Positions 28,479-38,802 are shown, counted from the first letter of the stretch. The stretch: 64,000 nucleotides of DNA from Desulforhopalus_A sp963754865 (GCA_963754865.1 CAVWHG010000002.1:77513-141512); one strand, 5' to 3'. The notes: generated from the sequence alone by a model not told the origin. Program-made: numbers and translations.

Positions 28479-28882
28479 ATGGAAATACTCAAAATTGATC
28501 ACCTGGGAATAGCTGTCAACAGTATTGATGACGGAAAAAACTTTTGGTCCGACGTTCTCGGACTGAAGTTCGAAGGCACTGAAACGGTGGAAACCCAGAA
28601 GGTCACAACGGCTTTTTTCCCGGTCGGTGAGAGTGAAGTGGAACTTCTTGAGTCAACCTCACCCGATGGCCCGGTGGCAAAATTCATTGAAAAGAAAGGC
28701 ACTGGATTTCAACATGTCGCTTTTCGCGTGGCAAATATCGAAGACGCGCTTCAAGGAACTTGAAGGAAAAGGGTATCCAGCTCATCGATCAGCAACCGCG
28801 AATTGGCGCGGGTGGTGCCAAGATTGCCTTCCTGCACCCCAAGGCCACCGGTGGTGTCCTGGTTGAACTTTGTGAGCGTTGA
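28479..28882 (+). CDS. mce: Methylmalonyl-CoA epimerase (two frameshifts)
   Basis: Restored length 133 residues, the family norm. A VOC/glyoxalase fold protein opening KIDHLGIAVNSIDDGKNFW with the metal histidine, then VELLESTSPDGPVAKFIEKK, FQHVAFRV with the second histidine, and FLHPKATGGVLVELCER at the end with the glutamate. Two extra C bases at 28752 and 28759 break the frame; removing both gives EDALKELKEKGIQLIDQ. It converts S- to R-methylmalonyl-CoA for the mutase encoded 61 bases downstream. Confidence 0.92.
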
Positions 28883-28943
28883 TCCCCCTCTATACCCATC
28901 CTCCGCCTCATGGCAGGAATTCCCTTTAGACAAGGAGCTACAC

Positions 28944-31086
28944 ATGGCACAACATCCACAATTACCGAAATGGACAGAAATTGCTGAAAAGCAGATGAAG
29001 GGCAAATCCGTCGAGACACTTTCATGGATGACCCCGGAAGGTATTAAAGTCAAACCTCTTTATACCGCCGAAGATCTTGAAGGCATTGGAATCGGCCAAC
29101 ACCCTCCCCGGCATGGCTCCTTATGTCCGGGGCCCCATGGCCACCATGTATACCGGGCGACCGTGGACCATTCGCCAGTATGCCGGTTTCTCAACCGCCA
29201 AGGAATCGAATGCCTTTTACCACAAGGCTCTGGCAGCCGGACAAAAAGGCCTGTCGGTCGCCTTCGACCTGGCTACCCACAGGGGTTATGATTCCGACCA
29301 TCCTCGGGTTGCCGGTGATATCGGCAAGGCCGGTGTCGCCATCGATTCCGTTGAAGATATGAAAATCCTTTTCAACGGCATTCCTCTTGATCAGATGTCG
29401 GTATCAATGACCATGAACGGCGCGGTTATTCCGATACTCGCCGGCTACATTGTCGCCGCCGAAGAACAGGGTGTTGCCCACGACAAATTGGAAGGCACAA
29501 TACAGAACGACATCCTCAAAGAGTATCTTACCCGAAACACCTACATCTACCCTCCCACCCCATCGATGCGGATCATCTCCGACATCATGGCCTACTGTTC
29601 CAAAGAGATGCCCAAATACAACACCATCAGCATCAGCGGCTACCATATGATGGAAGCAGGCGCCAACAGCGTTCTGCAGACCGCCTTTACCTTGGCCGAT
29701 GGTGTCGAGTATGTGAAAGCGGCATTGAAGAGCGGCATGGATGTTGACACCTTTGCCCCGAGGCTTTCTTTCTTTTTCGGCATCGGCATGAATTTCTTCA
29801 TGGATATCGCCATGCTGCGAGCAGCCAGATTCCTTTGGTATCGGCTGATGAGCCAGTTTAACCCAAAAAATGCCAAATCCTCCATGCTCCGCACCCACTG
29901 CCAGACATCGGGGTGGAGTCTCACCGAGCAGGATCCCTACAACAACGTCATTCGCACGACTCTCGAGGCCATGACGGCAGCGCTTGGCGGCACCCAGTCC
30001 CTGCATACCAATTCCTTTGATGAAGCTATCGGTCTGCCCACCGATTTTTCCGCCCGCATTGCCCGCAACACCCAGATAATCATCCAGGAAGAATCGCAGA
30101 TCTGTCATGTCATTGATCCCTTGGGCGGTTCTTACTATCTCGAATCACTGACCAACAGCATTATCAATGAATCTCAGAAAATAATCGATGAAATTGGAGA
30201 ACTGGGCGGAATGGCCAAGGCCATCGAAAGCGGTATGCCAAAAATGCGTATCGAGGAATCGGCAGCGAGAAAACAGGCACGCATCGATCAAGGCCTTGAT
30301 GTAATAGTCGGCGTCAACAAATACAAGCTTGCCAACGAAAAAATTGATTTCGAAGTTCGTGAAGTACCGGCTTCCGTTCGCGACGAACAGATCGCCCGCA
30401 TCAACGAAATCAAGGCCAGCCGCGACAAGGTGGCGGTCGAAAGGGCCCTTGCAGATCTGACCAACGCCGCGAAAAACGGCGGCAATTTGCTAGAGGCGGC
30501 ACTTCCTGCTGTTCGGGCAAGAGCCACTGTCGGTGAAATTTCTACTGCCATGGAATCGGTGTTTGGCCGTTTTGTCGCCACGACCCGCTGTATCTCCGGC
30601 GCTTACTCGTCAGAATTCAAAGGTGACAACAATGCTATCACGGCGATAAAACAACGGACCAACGTGTTCCTCGAAAAACAGGGGCGACGCCCACGCCTCC
30701 TGGTCACCAAGATGGGGCAGGACGGCCATGATCGTGGCTTTAAGGTTGTTGCCAGCGCCTATGCCGACCTCGGTTTCGATGTTGACATCAGCCCTATGTT
30801 CCAGACCCCTGAAGAGGCTGCGAAAATGGCTATTGAAAACGACGTCCATGTCGTTGGCGCCTCAAGTCTTGCGGCCGGGCACAAGGCACTGATTCCTGCC
30901 CTGATTGAAGAACTGAAGAAAATCGGCGGTGGTGAAATTCTCGTCGTTGCCGGGGGAGTTATCCCCCCTGGAGATTACGATTTCCTCTACAATGCCGGAG
31001 TAAAGGCAATTTTTGGACCGGGTACACCAATCCCAGAATCTGCTGACAAAACTCTTGCATTACTGGAAGAAAAATATCTCAAATAA
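28944..31086 (+). CDS. Methylmalonyl-CoA mutase, single-chain (one frameshift)
   Basis: Restored length 713 residues, joining catalytic and B12 domains in one chain. The catalytic barrel has RPWTIRQYAGFSTAKESNAF (substrate tyrosine region) and AFDLATHRGYDSDHPRV. The C-terminal domain has the cobalamin histidine in TKMGQDGHDRGFKVVASAYA and VVGASSLAAGH. One extra G at 29088-29089 breaks the frame after EDLEGI; removal gives ESANTLPGMAPYV. The enzyme interconverts methylmalonyl-CoA and succinyl-CoA using adenosylcobalamin. AAGGAG-like ACAAGGAGC precedes ATG 28944. MeaB, its chaperone, follows. Confidence 0.95.
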
Positions 31087-31106
31087 GATGGGCTGCCCTT
31101 GGCAGG

Positions 31107-31131
31107 CTCGACGGTCTTTCGTACCGCCGAG
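31107..31131 (+). terminator. Weak hairpin after the mutase gene
   Basis: CTCGACGGT (31107-31115) and ACCGCCGAG (31123-31131), nine bases with one mismatch, followed by a short T-rich stretch. It could be a partial terminator between the mutase and meaB. Confidence 0.4.
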
Positions 31132-31228
31132 TCTGCTTTTACATTCGCCGTCGCTCCTGTCCTGTGGTCAATTTTCACAAAATATCCATACTTACAGGAC
31201 GTTGCTTACCAACCTGGATTCTTAATAA

Positions 31229-32218
31229 ATGATAAATAATCCCCAGTTTTATGTGACAGGCGTTCTCAATGGTGATCGACTGACCCTCGCCAAAACCATC
31301 ACCCTTATCGAAAGCACTCTCCCGAAGCATCAGGAACTTGCTCGAACCATAGTCAACCAACTCCTTCCTCATACTGGCCGGGGCATCCGTGTTGGAATAA
31401 CCGGCGTTCCCGGTGCAGGAAAAAGTACATATATTGAAAGTTTTGGGACGATGCTCACAAAACTTGGGCACCGGGTTGCCGTCCTCGCTATTGATCCGAG
31501 CAGCACTCGCAGCGGCGGCAGTATCCTGGGTGACAAAACTCGTATGGAACGACTGGCGGTTGAGGCAAACGCCTTTATTCGTCCGTCCCCATCAAGTGGC
31601 ACTCTCGGCGGTGTCGGCAGAAAAACCCGCGAAACCATGCTCGTCTGCGAAGCCGCAGGCTATGATGTTGTGATAATCGAAACAGTTGGCGTCGGTCAAT
31701 CGGAGACAACCGTTGCCTCCATGGTTGATTTTTTTCTGGTGCTGATGATTGCTGGGGCGGGAGACGAACTTCAAGGAATTAAAAAGGGCGTTCTCGAAGT
31801 GGCTGATGCCATCGTCATCAATAAAGCCGATGGTGACAATCTATTGCGGGCTGAAATTGCCCAGAGAGAATATCAGACGGCCTTGCACATGCTCATGGCC
31901 AACAGCCCAAATTGGAGTCCCCCTGTTCTTACCTGCAGCGCAGTAGAAGGCAAAGGAATTGATAAAATCTGGGAAACTATCCTGGATCATCGCGACAAAT
32001 TGACTGCCAGCGGCGAAATGGCGGAAAAAAGAAGAACCCAGGCCCTCGACTGGATGGCGTTTCTTCTTGATGAAGGGTTACGACAATGGTTCTATTCCTC
32101 CCCCCATGTACGTGAAGCCCTGCCGGCGCTCAGACAGAAGGTGGAAGAAAAAAAGACATCACCGACCGCGGCCGCCGACAGCCTTCTTGCCTTTTTGTAT
32201 AAGCATGACGACAGATAA
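31229..32218 (+). CDS. meaB: MeaB/ArgK GTPase chaperone of methylmalonyl-CoA mutase
   Basis: A 329-residue G3E-family GTPase. The P-loop is GITGVPGAGKST (about residues 54-65), followed by LAIDPSSTRSGGSILGDKTR, ETVGVGQSE and the guanine motif VINKADGDN. MeaB protects and loads adenosylcobalamin into the mutase. The N-terminus before the P-loop has the family helical domain, and a C-terminal dimerisation arm follows. It is encoded 142 bases after the mutase on the same strand. Confidence 0.93.
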   Translation: MINNPQFYVTGVLNGDRLTLAKTITLIESTLPKHQELARTIVNQLLPHTGRGIRVGITGVPGAGKSTYIESFGTMLTKLGHRVAVLAIDPSSTRSGGSILGDKTRMERLAVEANAFIRPSPSSGTLGGVGRKTRETMLVCEAAGYDVVIIETVGVGQSETTVASMVDFFLVLMIAGAGDELQGIKKGVLEVADAIVINKADGDNLLRAEIAQREYQTALHMLMANSPNWSPPVLTCSAVEGKGIDKIWETILDHRDKLTASGEMAEKRRTQALDWMAFLLDEGLRQWFYSSPHVREALPALRQKVEEKKTSPTAAADSLLAFLYKHDDR

Positions 32219-32267
32219 AAAAGAAAGGGTTAGGCAACGACAGCTATTTGTACGCTGCTATAATTGA

Positions 32268-32290
32268 ATTGGCTGGCTCATACAGCCAAT
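32268..32290. terminator. Hairpin between convergent meaB and carboxyltransferase genes
   Basis: A perfect eight-base stem, ATTGGCTG (32268-32275) and CAGCCAAT (32283-32290), with a seven-base loop. There is no T-run, so it is a possible bidirectional terminator only. Confidence 0.4.
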
Positions 32291-32364
32291 AACATCACCG
32301 CAACCAGCCAGGCAGATGGAGCACAAGACTCTGCACAGAGCAGAACCCGTGCCCCATCAAATAA

Positions 32365-34344
32365 TTATCCAATTACACAGAGAACAGCACCTTTTGCAAC
32401 CGTGTCACCACTGGCAAACTTGATACATTGAACCTTCCCGTCACAGGGAGCGGTAAGGGCATTTTCCATTTTCATGGCCTCGAGGATAACAATGGGGTCG
32501 CCTTGCTTTACAGAATCTCCGACATTAACTAAAAATTTGACGATCATCCCTGGCATGGGCGCGAGAAGCACCGTGCCCTCACCTTGGTGTGCAGGTTCCG
32601 GGGCAGGTGCAGCAACCGGGGCTCTCATGGGTGCGGGGGGGGCAGGGGCAGCTACAGGAGCTGGCGCAGAAGCGGTGGCAGCAGGCTGAGGAGCCGGCAC
32701 AAGATGCGTGTTTCCTACTGGATCAACCTCGACTGCGAAATACTCATCATCGACAAAAACATTGAAGGTTCTGACGGCTTGTGACTTCGGCGGTTTTTCA
32801 ACCTCTTTTTTCTCAACCAGTTTACCGGCCAAAGCCTTTTTCACGAGTTCATCTTTTCTCTTAACATCCTCAATAGTTATAGGCTTCACATTGGCTGGAA
32901 CCTCAGCCTTACCGTACTTCCACTCAAGAAATTTCTTGCCGGTCACCGGAAATTGGGCATAAAGTATGAGGTCATCCATATCTGCCGCCAGATCACCAAT
33001 CTCAGCCTTAGCCTTAGCCAGTTCCGGCTCCAGAACTTCCGCCGGACGACAGGTTATCGGCTTTTCTCCACGGGGGTAGCCTTTCAGGGCTTTGGCTTGC
33101 AACTCCGCATTAATAGGCACAGCTGTCTTGCCGTACAGACCAAAACAGAGATCTTTCACCTGTCCGGTGATCATCTTGTACCGTTCGCCTGGGGTGTCGT
33201 GCAGGACATTGTTGACGGTCTGCACTCCAACTATCTGGCTGGTCGGGGTAACAAGAGGAATCTGGCCGAGGTCTTTTCGTACCCGCGGCAGTTCCTTGTA
33301 CACTTCATCAATTTTATCAAGGGCATCCATTTCCCGCAATTGATTGACCAGGTTCGACAGCATCCCGCCCGGAGTCTGATGCAGTAAGACGTTGATATCG
33401 ATAATTGACACCTTCGAATCGTCGAGGAGATGCTTGTATTTCGGCATTACCTCTTTTTCAAATATATCATTAATTACAGCAAGTTTCTTGATATCAAAAC
33501 CGGTATCGCGATTAGTCCCCAAAAGGGCCATGACCAATGGCTCAACAGCGGCATGCGAAGTCCTGTAGGCATAGGGCGTCATGCAGGTATCGATAATGTC
33601 GACTCCTGCCTCAATGGCCTTAAGATGGGTCATTGGCGACATGCCTGAGGTAAAATGGCTGTGCAGATGAATGGGAACCTTCACTGCTTTTTTTAGGGCC
33701 TTAATGAGGGGGTAAGCGTCGTAGGGAGCCAACAGCCCGGCCATATCTTTAATACAGATGGAATCCGCTCCCATTGACTCGAGAGAAATGGCTCTGTCAG
33801 TATAGTAGTCAAGATTGTAAACTTCCCCACCAAGTCGTGGTTCAGTGAGGGTGTAACAGATGCAGCCCTGAAAATGCTTACCACTCTTTTTGATCTGTTT
33901 GACCACCGTCTCAAAGTTGCGATAATCGTTCAGGGCATCGAACGTCCTGAAAATATCCATACCGTTTTCCGCAGCCCGCTCGACAAAGGCAAAGGCCAGA
34001 TCGTCGGCGTAGTTACGATAACCGACAAGGTTCTGAGCCCGCAGCAGCATGGAAAAAGGGGTCTTCTTGATATATCGTTTCAAAACACGTAAACGCTCCC
34101 ATGGATCCTCATTGAGGAACCTGTGCATGGTATCGAAGGTGGCTCCACCCCAGGTTTCGATCGCCCAGAACCCGACCTCGTCCATCAGTTCGGCTACCGG
34201 AATCATATCCTCCGTACGGCCGCGGGTAGCGAATAGGGACTGATGGCCGTCACGCAGGGATAGATCCATAATCTTCACAGGATTCTTTGCCTTGGGCCGA
34301 TCTGCGGAATAATTCAACGGGGTCATCTTCACTTGGTCGCTCAT
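32365..34344 (-). CDS. Biotin-carrying carboxyltransferase subunit (pyruvate carboxylase B / oxaloacetate decarboxylase alpha / transcarboxylase 5S type)
   Basis: A 659-residue protein. It has the HMGL-like carboxyltransferase domain (LSLRDGHQSLFATRGRTEDM, quoted as LSLRDGHQSL; HLHSHFTSGMSP with the metal histidines; the carrier lysine in DSICIKDMAGLLAP), a conserved middle domain, an Ala-Pro-rich linker around residues 560-590, and a biotinyl domain with VILEAMKMENAL. It transfers CO2 between biotin and pyruvate/oxaloacetate. A CoA carboxyltransferase is encoded 0.7 kb upstream, so the pair may act as methylmalonyl-CoA:pyruvate transcarboxylase. No biotin carboxylase subunit lies in the window. 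Confidence 0.9.
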   Translation of the reverse strand: MSDQVKMTPLNYSADRPKAKNPVKIMDLSLRDGHQSLFATRGRTEDMIPVAELMDEVGFWAIETWGGATFDTMHRFLNEDPWERLRVLKRYIKKTPFSMLLRAQNLVGYRNYADDLAFAFVERAAENGMDIFRTFDALNDYRNFETVVKQIKKSGKHFQGCICYTLTEPRLGGEVYNLDYYTDRAISLESMGADSICIKDMAGLLAPYDAYPLIKALKKAVKVPIHLHSHFTSGMSPMTHLKAIEAGVDIIDTCMTPYAYRTSHAAVEPLVMALLGTNRDTGFDIKKLAVINDIFEKEVMPKYKHLLDDSKVSIIDINVLLHQTPGGMLSNLVNQLREMDALDKIDEVYKELPRVRKDLGQIPLVTPTSQIVGVQTVNNVLHDTPGERYKMITGQVKDLCFGLYGKTAVPINAELQAKALKGYPRGEKPITCRPAEVLEPELAKAKAEIGDLAADMDDLILYAQFPVTGKKFLEWKYGKAEVPANVKPITIEDVKRKDELVKKALAGKLVEKKEVEKPPKSQAVRTFNVFVDDEYFAVEVDPVGNTHLVPAPQPAATASAPAPVAAPAPPAPMRAPVAAPAPEPAHQGEGTVLLAPMPGMIVKFLVNVGDSVKQGDPIVILEAMKMENALTAPCDGKVQCIKFASGDTVAKGAVLCVIG

Positions 34345-34384
34345 TCTGTGTCTCCTTCTTCCTCATCATTTACGATTGATGCTA

Positions 34385-34603
34385 TTAAAAGCGCGTAAAC
34401 GCTCTCAGCTGGATTAATTTCCGCATTGCCATCATTTCTTGCCGTCCACTCTGTCCCCACTGACTGAACTCAAAACTCTCAGCTTTCTTATACAAAGCCA
34501 GCGGTTCTTGCGCCGCTGCAGCTTCTTCCTGTTGCAGATAGAGACTCACAGCCGCCAGGGCGGCAGCCATTTTCTTTCTTTGCCCTGCCATCACATCACC
34601 CAT
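34385..34603 (-). CDS. Small protein of carboxylase cluster, OadG/MmdD-like candidate
   Basis: A 72-residue protein, Ala- and Gln-rich, with KKMAAALAAVSLYLQQEEAA near the start and WGQSGRQEMMAMRKLIQLR at the end. Similar short proteins sit beside acyl-CoA carboxylase or decarboxylase genes; a linker subunit is one possibility. The first half is a plausible amphipathic helix but not a clear membrane segment. It lies 40 bases before the biotin carboxyltransferase gene on the same strand. The start, ATG 34603 or a nearby in-frame ATG at 34591, is uncertain. The function is inferred from position. Confidence 0.6.
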   Translation of the reverse strand: MGDVMAGQRKKMAAALAAVSLYLQQEEAAAAQEPLALYKKAESFEFSQWGQSGRQEMMAMRKLIQLRAFTRF

Positions 34604-34692
34604 TTTTTGTGTTAACCTCGCCGACTGTTACCAACATAACAGCACCACAGACGGTACGAAAATCCATAATGTTCGTCTTTAACACCTTACTT

Positions 34693-34977
34693 TTAAGAGC
34701 TGTACATTGCGTATTCGGTGTCCTCAACCAGCAGTTTATCTATCGCCGACTGAACTTCAATGCGCTTGGGATTCTTGAGCCAACTATTCCAATCTTCCAA
34801 CGAACGCCATGTACCAATGACGATACACTCATCTTTTTTGTCTATCCTGTTAAAAGTTTCTCCTGAGATATACCCAGGTTGGTTGAGGGCTAGACCTCGA
34901 AGTTTTTTGAGGAGGAGTGTCAGCTCGACGCTATTATTATCTTGAATCTTTCGTTTAATAAAAACCTTCACTGTCAT
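34693..34977 (-). CDS. ABM (antibiotic biosynthesis monooxygenase) fold protein
   Basis: A 94-residue protein with the dimeric alpha-beta barrel pattern of the ABM family: MTVKVFIKRKI, LRGLALNQPGYISGETF, ECIVIGTWRSLEDWNSWLKN and a final helix. Family members include heme-degrading enzymes and small quinone monooxygenases, but many have no known activity. Here it stands between two subunits of a carboxyltransferase system, 37 bases after the CoA carboxyltransferase gene. The fold is likely; the function is unknown. Confidence 0.75.
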   Translation of the reverse strand: MTVKVFIKRKIQDNNSVELTLLLKKLRGLALNQPGYISGETFNRIDKKDECIVIGTWRSLEDWNSWLKNPKRIEVQSAIDKLLVEDTEYAMYSS

Positions 34978-35014
34978 GTGGATCTCCTAATGATACTCAA
35001 GCTTATTAAAATTA

Positions 35015-36565
35015 CTAAAGAGGTATGTTTCCATGCTTTTTCATTGGGTTTGTATCGCGTTTATTTTGCAGCAATCCCAGTGATTTGATGATTCTTGCCC
35101 GGGTTTTCGACGGCTCGATGATATCGTCAATGTAGCCGCGTTGCGCCGCGACATAGGGATTGGCAACAGCATTCTGGTATTCCATCTCCTTTTCTGCCAA
35201 AAATGCACTTGGATCGGCGGCTTTTTGCGCATCCCTGCCATACAAAACTCCAGCAGCGCCTCTTGCCCCCATCACGGCAATTTCAGCGGTGGGCCAGGCG
35301 TAGTTAATATCGCCACGTAAATGTTTGGAGGACATGACGCAATAGGCGCCGCCATATGCCTTTCTTGTTATTACGGTTACCTTGGGAATAGTCGCCTCGG
35401 CAAAGGCATAGAGTATTTTTGCACCATTACGTATTACTCCGCCAAATTCCTGAGCAGTTCCCGGTAAGAAGCCAGGAACATCGACAAAGGTAACAACCGG
35501 AATGTTGAAGCAATCACAGAACCTGACAAATCGAGCGCCCTTAATCGAGGAATCGATATCAAGAACACCGGAGAGATGGGCCGGTTGGTTAGCAACTATT
35601 CCGACACTCATCCCGTTATACCTGGCAAACCCGACTAAAAGGTTCGGTGCAAAGTTTTCCTTAATCTCAAAAAAATCATTGTTATCTACTGTTTGCAGGA
35701 TAACATCTTTCATGTCGTAGGCAGCATTGGGATTTTCAGGAATAATCTGGTTGAGTGCGGCAATCTCACGATCAGGTGGGTCTGTGCAGGGCACCAGGGG
35801 AGGATTTTCCATATTATTCTGGGGCAAAAATGAAAGCAGTCGACGAACATACGCAATGGCATCGGCCCCTGATCCGGCGGGATAATCAACAACCCCGCTA
35901 CGACTGGCATGCATTGCCGCCCCACCCAAGGTTTCTTCGGTAACATCTTCGTGAGTTACTGATTTGACGACTTTCGGTCCGGTGAGAAACATATAGGATT
36001 TCTTCTGGACCATTATTACAAAATCGGTGAGAGCAGGTGAATATACGGCACCACCGGCACAGGGGCCAAAAATAGCCGAAATCTGGGGAACTACACCCGA
36101 AGCCATTACATTGCGTTGGAATATCTCTGAATAGCCGGCGAGACTCTCTATTCCTTCCTGAATACGTGCCCCGCCGGAATCATTCAATCCAACCACCGGA
36201 GCACCATTCCTCATGGCAAGGTCCATAATTTTACAGATTTTTTCCGCAAAGGTTTCGGACAGAGAACCACCAAGCACGGTGAAATCCTGGGCAAAAACAT
36301 AGACAATTCGACCATCGACAGTGCCGTGCCCAGTGACTACACCATCACCAAGAAAGACCTGCTTGTCCATGCCAAAATCCCTACATCTATGGGTTTTGAA
36401 CATATCGAATTCTTCAAAAGAGCCCTTATCCAGAAGCAGATCAATACGCTCCCTGGCAGTCATAAGGCCTTTCTCATGCTGTTTATCGATTCTTTTTTGA
36501 CCACCGCCCAATCGGGCTTCTTCCCTGAGTTTTCTCAGATGTTCCAGTTGGTCATCAGTCTTCAT
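35015..36565 (-). CDS. Acyl-CoA carboxyltransferase beta subunit (methylmalonyl/propionyl-CoA type, 12S-like)
   Basis: A 516-residue crotonase-fold carboxyltransferase. It shows DGVVTGHGTVDGRIVYVFAQ (quoted to DGRIVYVFAQ), the first oxyanion stretch GLNDSGGARIQEGIESLAGY, and the second VTVITRKAYGGAYCVMSSKH with PTAEIAVMGARGAAGVLY. This length and sequence match PCC-beta and transcarboxylase 12S subunits. It moves a carboxyl group between biotin and propionyl-CoA. AAGGAGA precedes ATG 36565. With the 5S-like biotin subunit downstream it could run propionyl-CoA carboxylation without ATP. Confidence 0.9.
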   Translation of the reverse strand: MKTDDQLEHLRKLREEARLGGGQKRIDKQHEKGLMTARERIDLLLDKGSFEEFDMFKTHRCRDFGMDKQVFLGDGVVTGHGTVDGRIVYVFAQDFTVLGGSLSETFAEKICKIMDLAMRNGAPVVGLNDSGGARIQEGIESLAGYSEIFQRNVMASGVVPQISAIFGPCAGGAVYSPALTDFVIMVQKKSYMFLTGPKVVKSVTHEDVTEETLGGAAMHASRSGVVDYPAGSGADAIAYVRRLLSFLPQNNMENPPLVPCTDPPDREIAALNQIIPENPNAAYDMKDVILQTVDNNDFFEIKENFAPNLLVGFARYNGMSVGIVANQPAHLSGVLDIDSSIKGARFVRFCDCFNIPVVTFVDVPGFLPGTAQEFGGVIRNGAKILYAFAEATIPKVTVITRKAYGGAYCVMSSKHLRGDINYAWPTAEIAVMGARGAAGVLYGRDAQKAADPSAFLAEKEMEYQNAVANPYVAAQRGYIDDIIEPSKTRARIIKSLGLLQNKRDTNPMKKHGNIPL

Positions 36566-36729
36566 ATTCTCTCCTTGAAAGATAAATCACTGTGTTTTCA
36601 GCATGTCACAATCGCAAGCGGGACAATAAGCCCCACCCCAAACAACTCATCCATGGTAAATGACGGGTTGTTTGATCGGGGACTCATACCCCAGTCACGG
36701 GGCACGGAAAAGAGTCTTGTCTTTCGGGC

Positions 36730-37605
36730 TTAGGTAAAGACTTCCTTGCACAACTTCCCGAGAGAGCCAAGATCCTTGCAGACGTAAATACCGCAATCCT
36801 GCATGGCTTCTATTTTGGCCGAGGCTGTACCTTGCCCACCGCTGACGATAGCACCGGCATGTCCCATCCGCCGACCGGGAGGAGCAGTCAATCCGGCGAT
36901 AAAACCAACCACCGGCTTTTTCATATTGGCCTTGATCCATGCAGAAGCCTGTTCTTCGGCATTGCCGCCGATTTCTCCAACCATGACTACTGCTTTGGTT
37001 GCCGGATCGTCATTGAATGCCTTCAAACAATCTATAAATCCCGTACCATTAACCGGATCACCGCCAATTCCGACGCACGTCGTCTGGCCAAGGCCAACCT
37101 GGGTCAACTGGTGCACTACTTCATAGGTGAGGGTTCCCGAACGGGACACGACGCCAACTGGTCCGCCTGGGGTGTGAATGGCGCCGGGCATAATTCCTAT
37201 CTTGCATTCGCCGGGAGTGATGATGCCGGGACAATTCGGTCCAATCAACCTGATAGTCGGCTTGGTCGCAAGGTAATTTTTTACCCTGAGCATATCCATA
37301 ACCGGTACACCTTCAGTTATACAGACAATTACTTCAACTCCGGCATCTATGGACTCGAGAATGGCATCGGCTGCAAAAGGCGGTGGAACGAGAATCATTG
37401 CTGCATTAGCGCCGGTCTTGTCTCGGGCCTCCTGCACGGTGTTGAAAACCGGCACCGCATCCATCTTCTGTCCGCCTTTTCCCGGCGTTACCCCGGCAAC
37501 AATCTTGGTGCCGTAGGCAATACACTGTTGAGTATGAAATTGACCTTCTTTGCCTGTAATGCCCTGAACGAGGACGCGTGTTTCTGAGTTGATTAAAATG
37601 CTCAT
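36730..37605 (-). CDS. sucD: Succinyl-CoA synthetase alpha subunit
   Basis: A 291-residue CoA-binding subunit. It has VQGITGKEGQFHTQQ for CoA binding, GPNCPGIITPGECKIGIMPG and the phosphorylated histidine in MGHAGAIVSGGQG (about 247). With SucC it interconverts succinyl-CoA and succinate while making ATP or GTP. It follows sucC by 38 bases and precedes the CoA carboxyltransferase gene, placing substrate-level phosphorylation next to the methylmalonyl pathway. Confidence 0.95.
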   Translation of the reverse strand: MSILINSETRVLVQGITGKEGQFHTQQCIAYGTKIVAGVTPGKGGQKMDAVPVFNTVQEARDKTGANAAMILVPPPFAADAILESIDAGVEVIVCITEGVPVMDMLRVKNYLATKPTIRLIGPNCPGIITPGECKIGIMPGAIHTPGGPVGVVSRSGTLTYEVVHQLTQVGLGQTTCVGIGGDPVNGTGFIDCLKAFNDDPATKAVVMVGEIGGNAEEQASAWIKANMKKPVVGFIAGLTAPPGRRMGHAGAIVSGGQGTASAKIEAMQDCGIYVCKDLGSLGKLCKEVFT

Positions 37606-37643
37606 TTTTTTCCTTTCAAAGTATAATTGACCGTGCGTTTGTG

Positions 37644-38802
37644 CTAGGCCACAATTTCCGCAACTTTTTTAGCGGCATCGGCCAGGTCGGTGGCGTTAAT
37701 CAATTTCAGCCCGGACTCACTGAGAATTCTTCGGCCTTCTTCAACATTGGTCCCTTCCATCCGGACAACTACAGGCACCGACAGCTGGATCTTCTTCGCC
37801 GCCTGGACAACACCTTGCGCCAGAACATCACAGCGCAGGATTCCTCCAAAAATGTTGATGAGAATCCCCTTCACCTTCGAATCACTCAGAATGATGCGAA
37901 ATCCGTTTTCCACCATCTCGGCATTGGCACCGCCGCCGACATCAAGGAAATTGGCAGGTTCGGCACCGGCCTGTTTTATAATATCCATGGTAGCCATGGC
38001 CAATCCGGCACCGTTGACCATATTCCCGACATTGCCGCCGAGATTGATATAATTCAAGTTATACTTGGCCGCCTCAGCCTCAGTCGGATCATCTTCGTTC
38101 GGATCGTGCATCGCCAGGACATCGGGGTGCCGGTACAGCGCATTGGAATCAATATCCATCTTCGCATCGAGAGCAATAATTTTGTTATCCTCGGTGATAA
38201 TCAGTGGGTTGATTTCCACCATGGAACAATCATAATCGACAAAGAGAGAATAGAGACTTTTCAGAATAGCCGAAAACTCTTTCATTAACTCCTTCTCGAG
38301 TTCCAAACCGAACATCACCCTTCCTATGTGATAGCTCCGGATACCGGTAATCGGATTGACCGAAACTTTAATTATCCTTTCAGGAGTTTTTGCTGCAACT
38401 TCTTCTATATCCATGCCGCCATCCTGACTGGCGATAATTGTCACCGTCGCCGTACTGCGATCGGGAACAATGCGAGAGATACATCTCTTTCTTGATCGCC
38501 ACCCCTTTTTCCACCAGGATTGTCTTAACAATCCGCCCTTCCGGACCGGTCTGCTTGGTTACCAGGGTCATTCCGAGGATTGCCTTGGCGGCCTTGGTAA
38601 CCTCCTCATTGGTTCTGGCAACCTTAACACCGCCGCCTTTACCTCTGCCGCCTGCGTGAATCTGAGCCTTGACGGCAACAGGCAGACCAAGACCCGCGGC
38701 AATCTTCTCAATTCCCTGTACTGTATTACTTACACCGCCTTCGGGAGTCGGCACCTTGTACTTGCGAAAAAGCTCTTTCGCCTGGTATTCGTGAATCTTC
38801 AT
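37644..38802 (-). CDS. sucC: Succinyl-CoA synthetase beta subunit (one frameshift)
   Basis: Restored length 385 residues. The ATP-grasp domain starts MKIHEYQAKELFRKYKVPTP and has KAQIHAGGRGKGGGVK; later parts hold VEINPLIIT, VNGAGLAMATMDIIK, NFLDVGGGAN and ILINIFGGILRCD. One extra base near 38473 breaks the frame after KEMYLS; removal gives IVPDRSTATVTIIASQDGG. It binds nucleotide and works with SucD encoded next. Confidence 0.94.

Noticed and set aside
28406..28943. A cobalamin riboswitch ahead of the mutase
   Set aside because: The gaps are too short and I see no B12-box-like sequence.
10000..31000. Programmed frameshifting as the cause of the many broken frames
   Set aside because: The sites share no slippery motif or downstream structure, and they lie in genes never known to use it.
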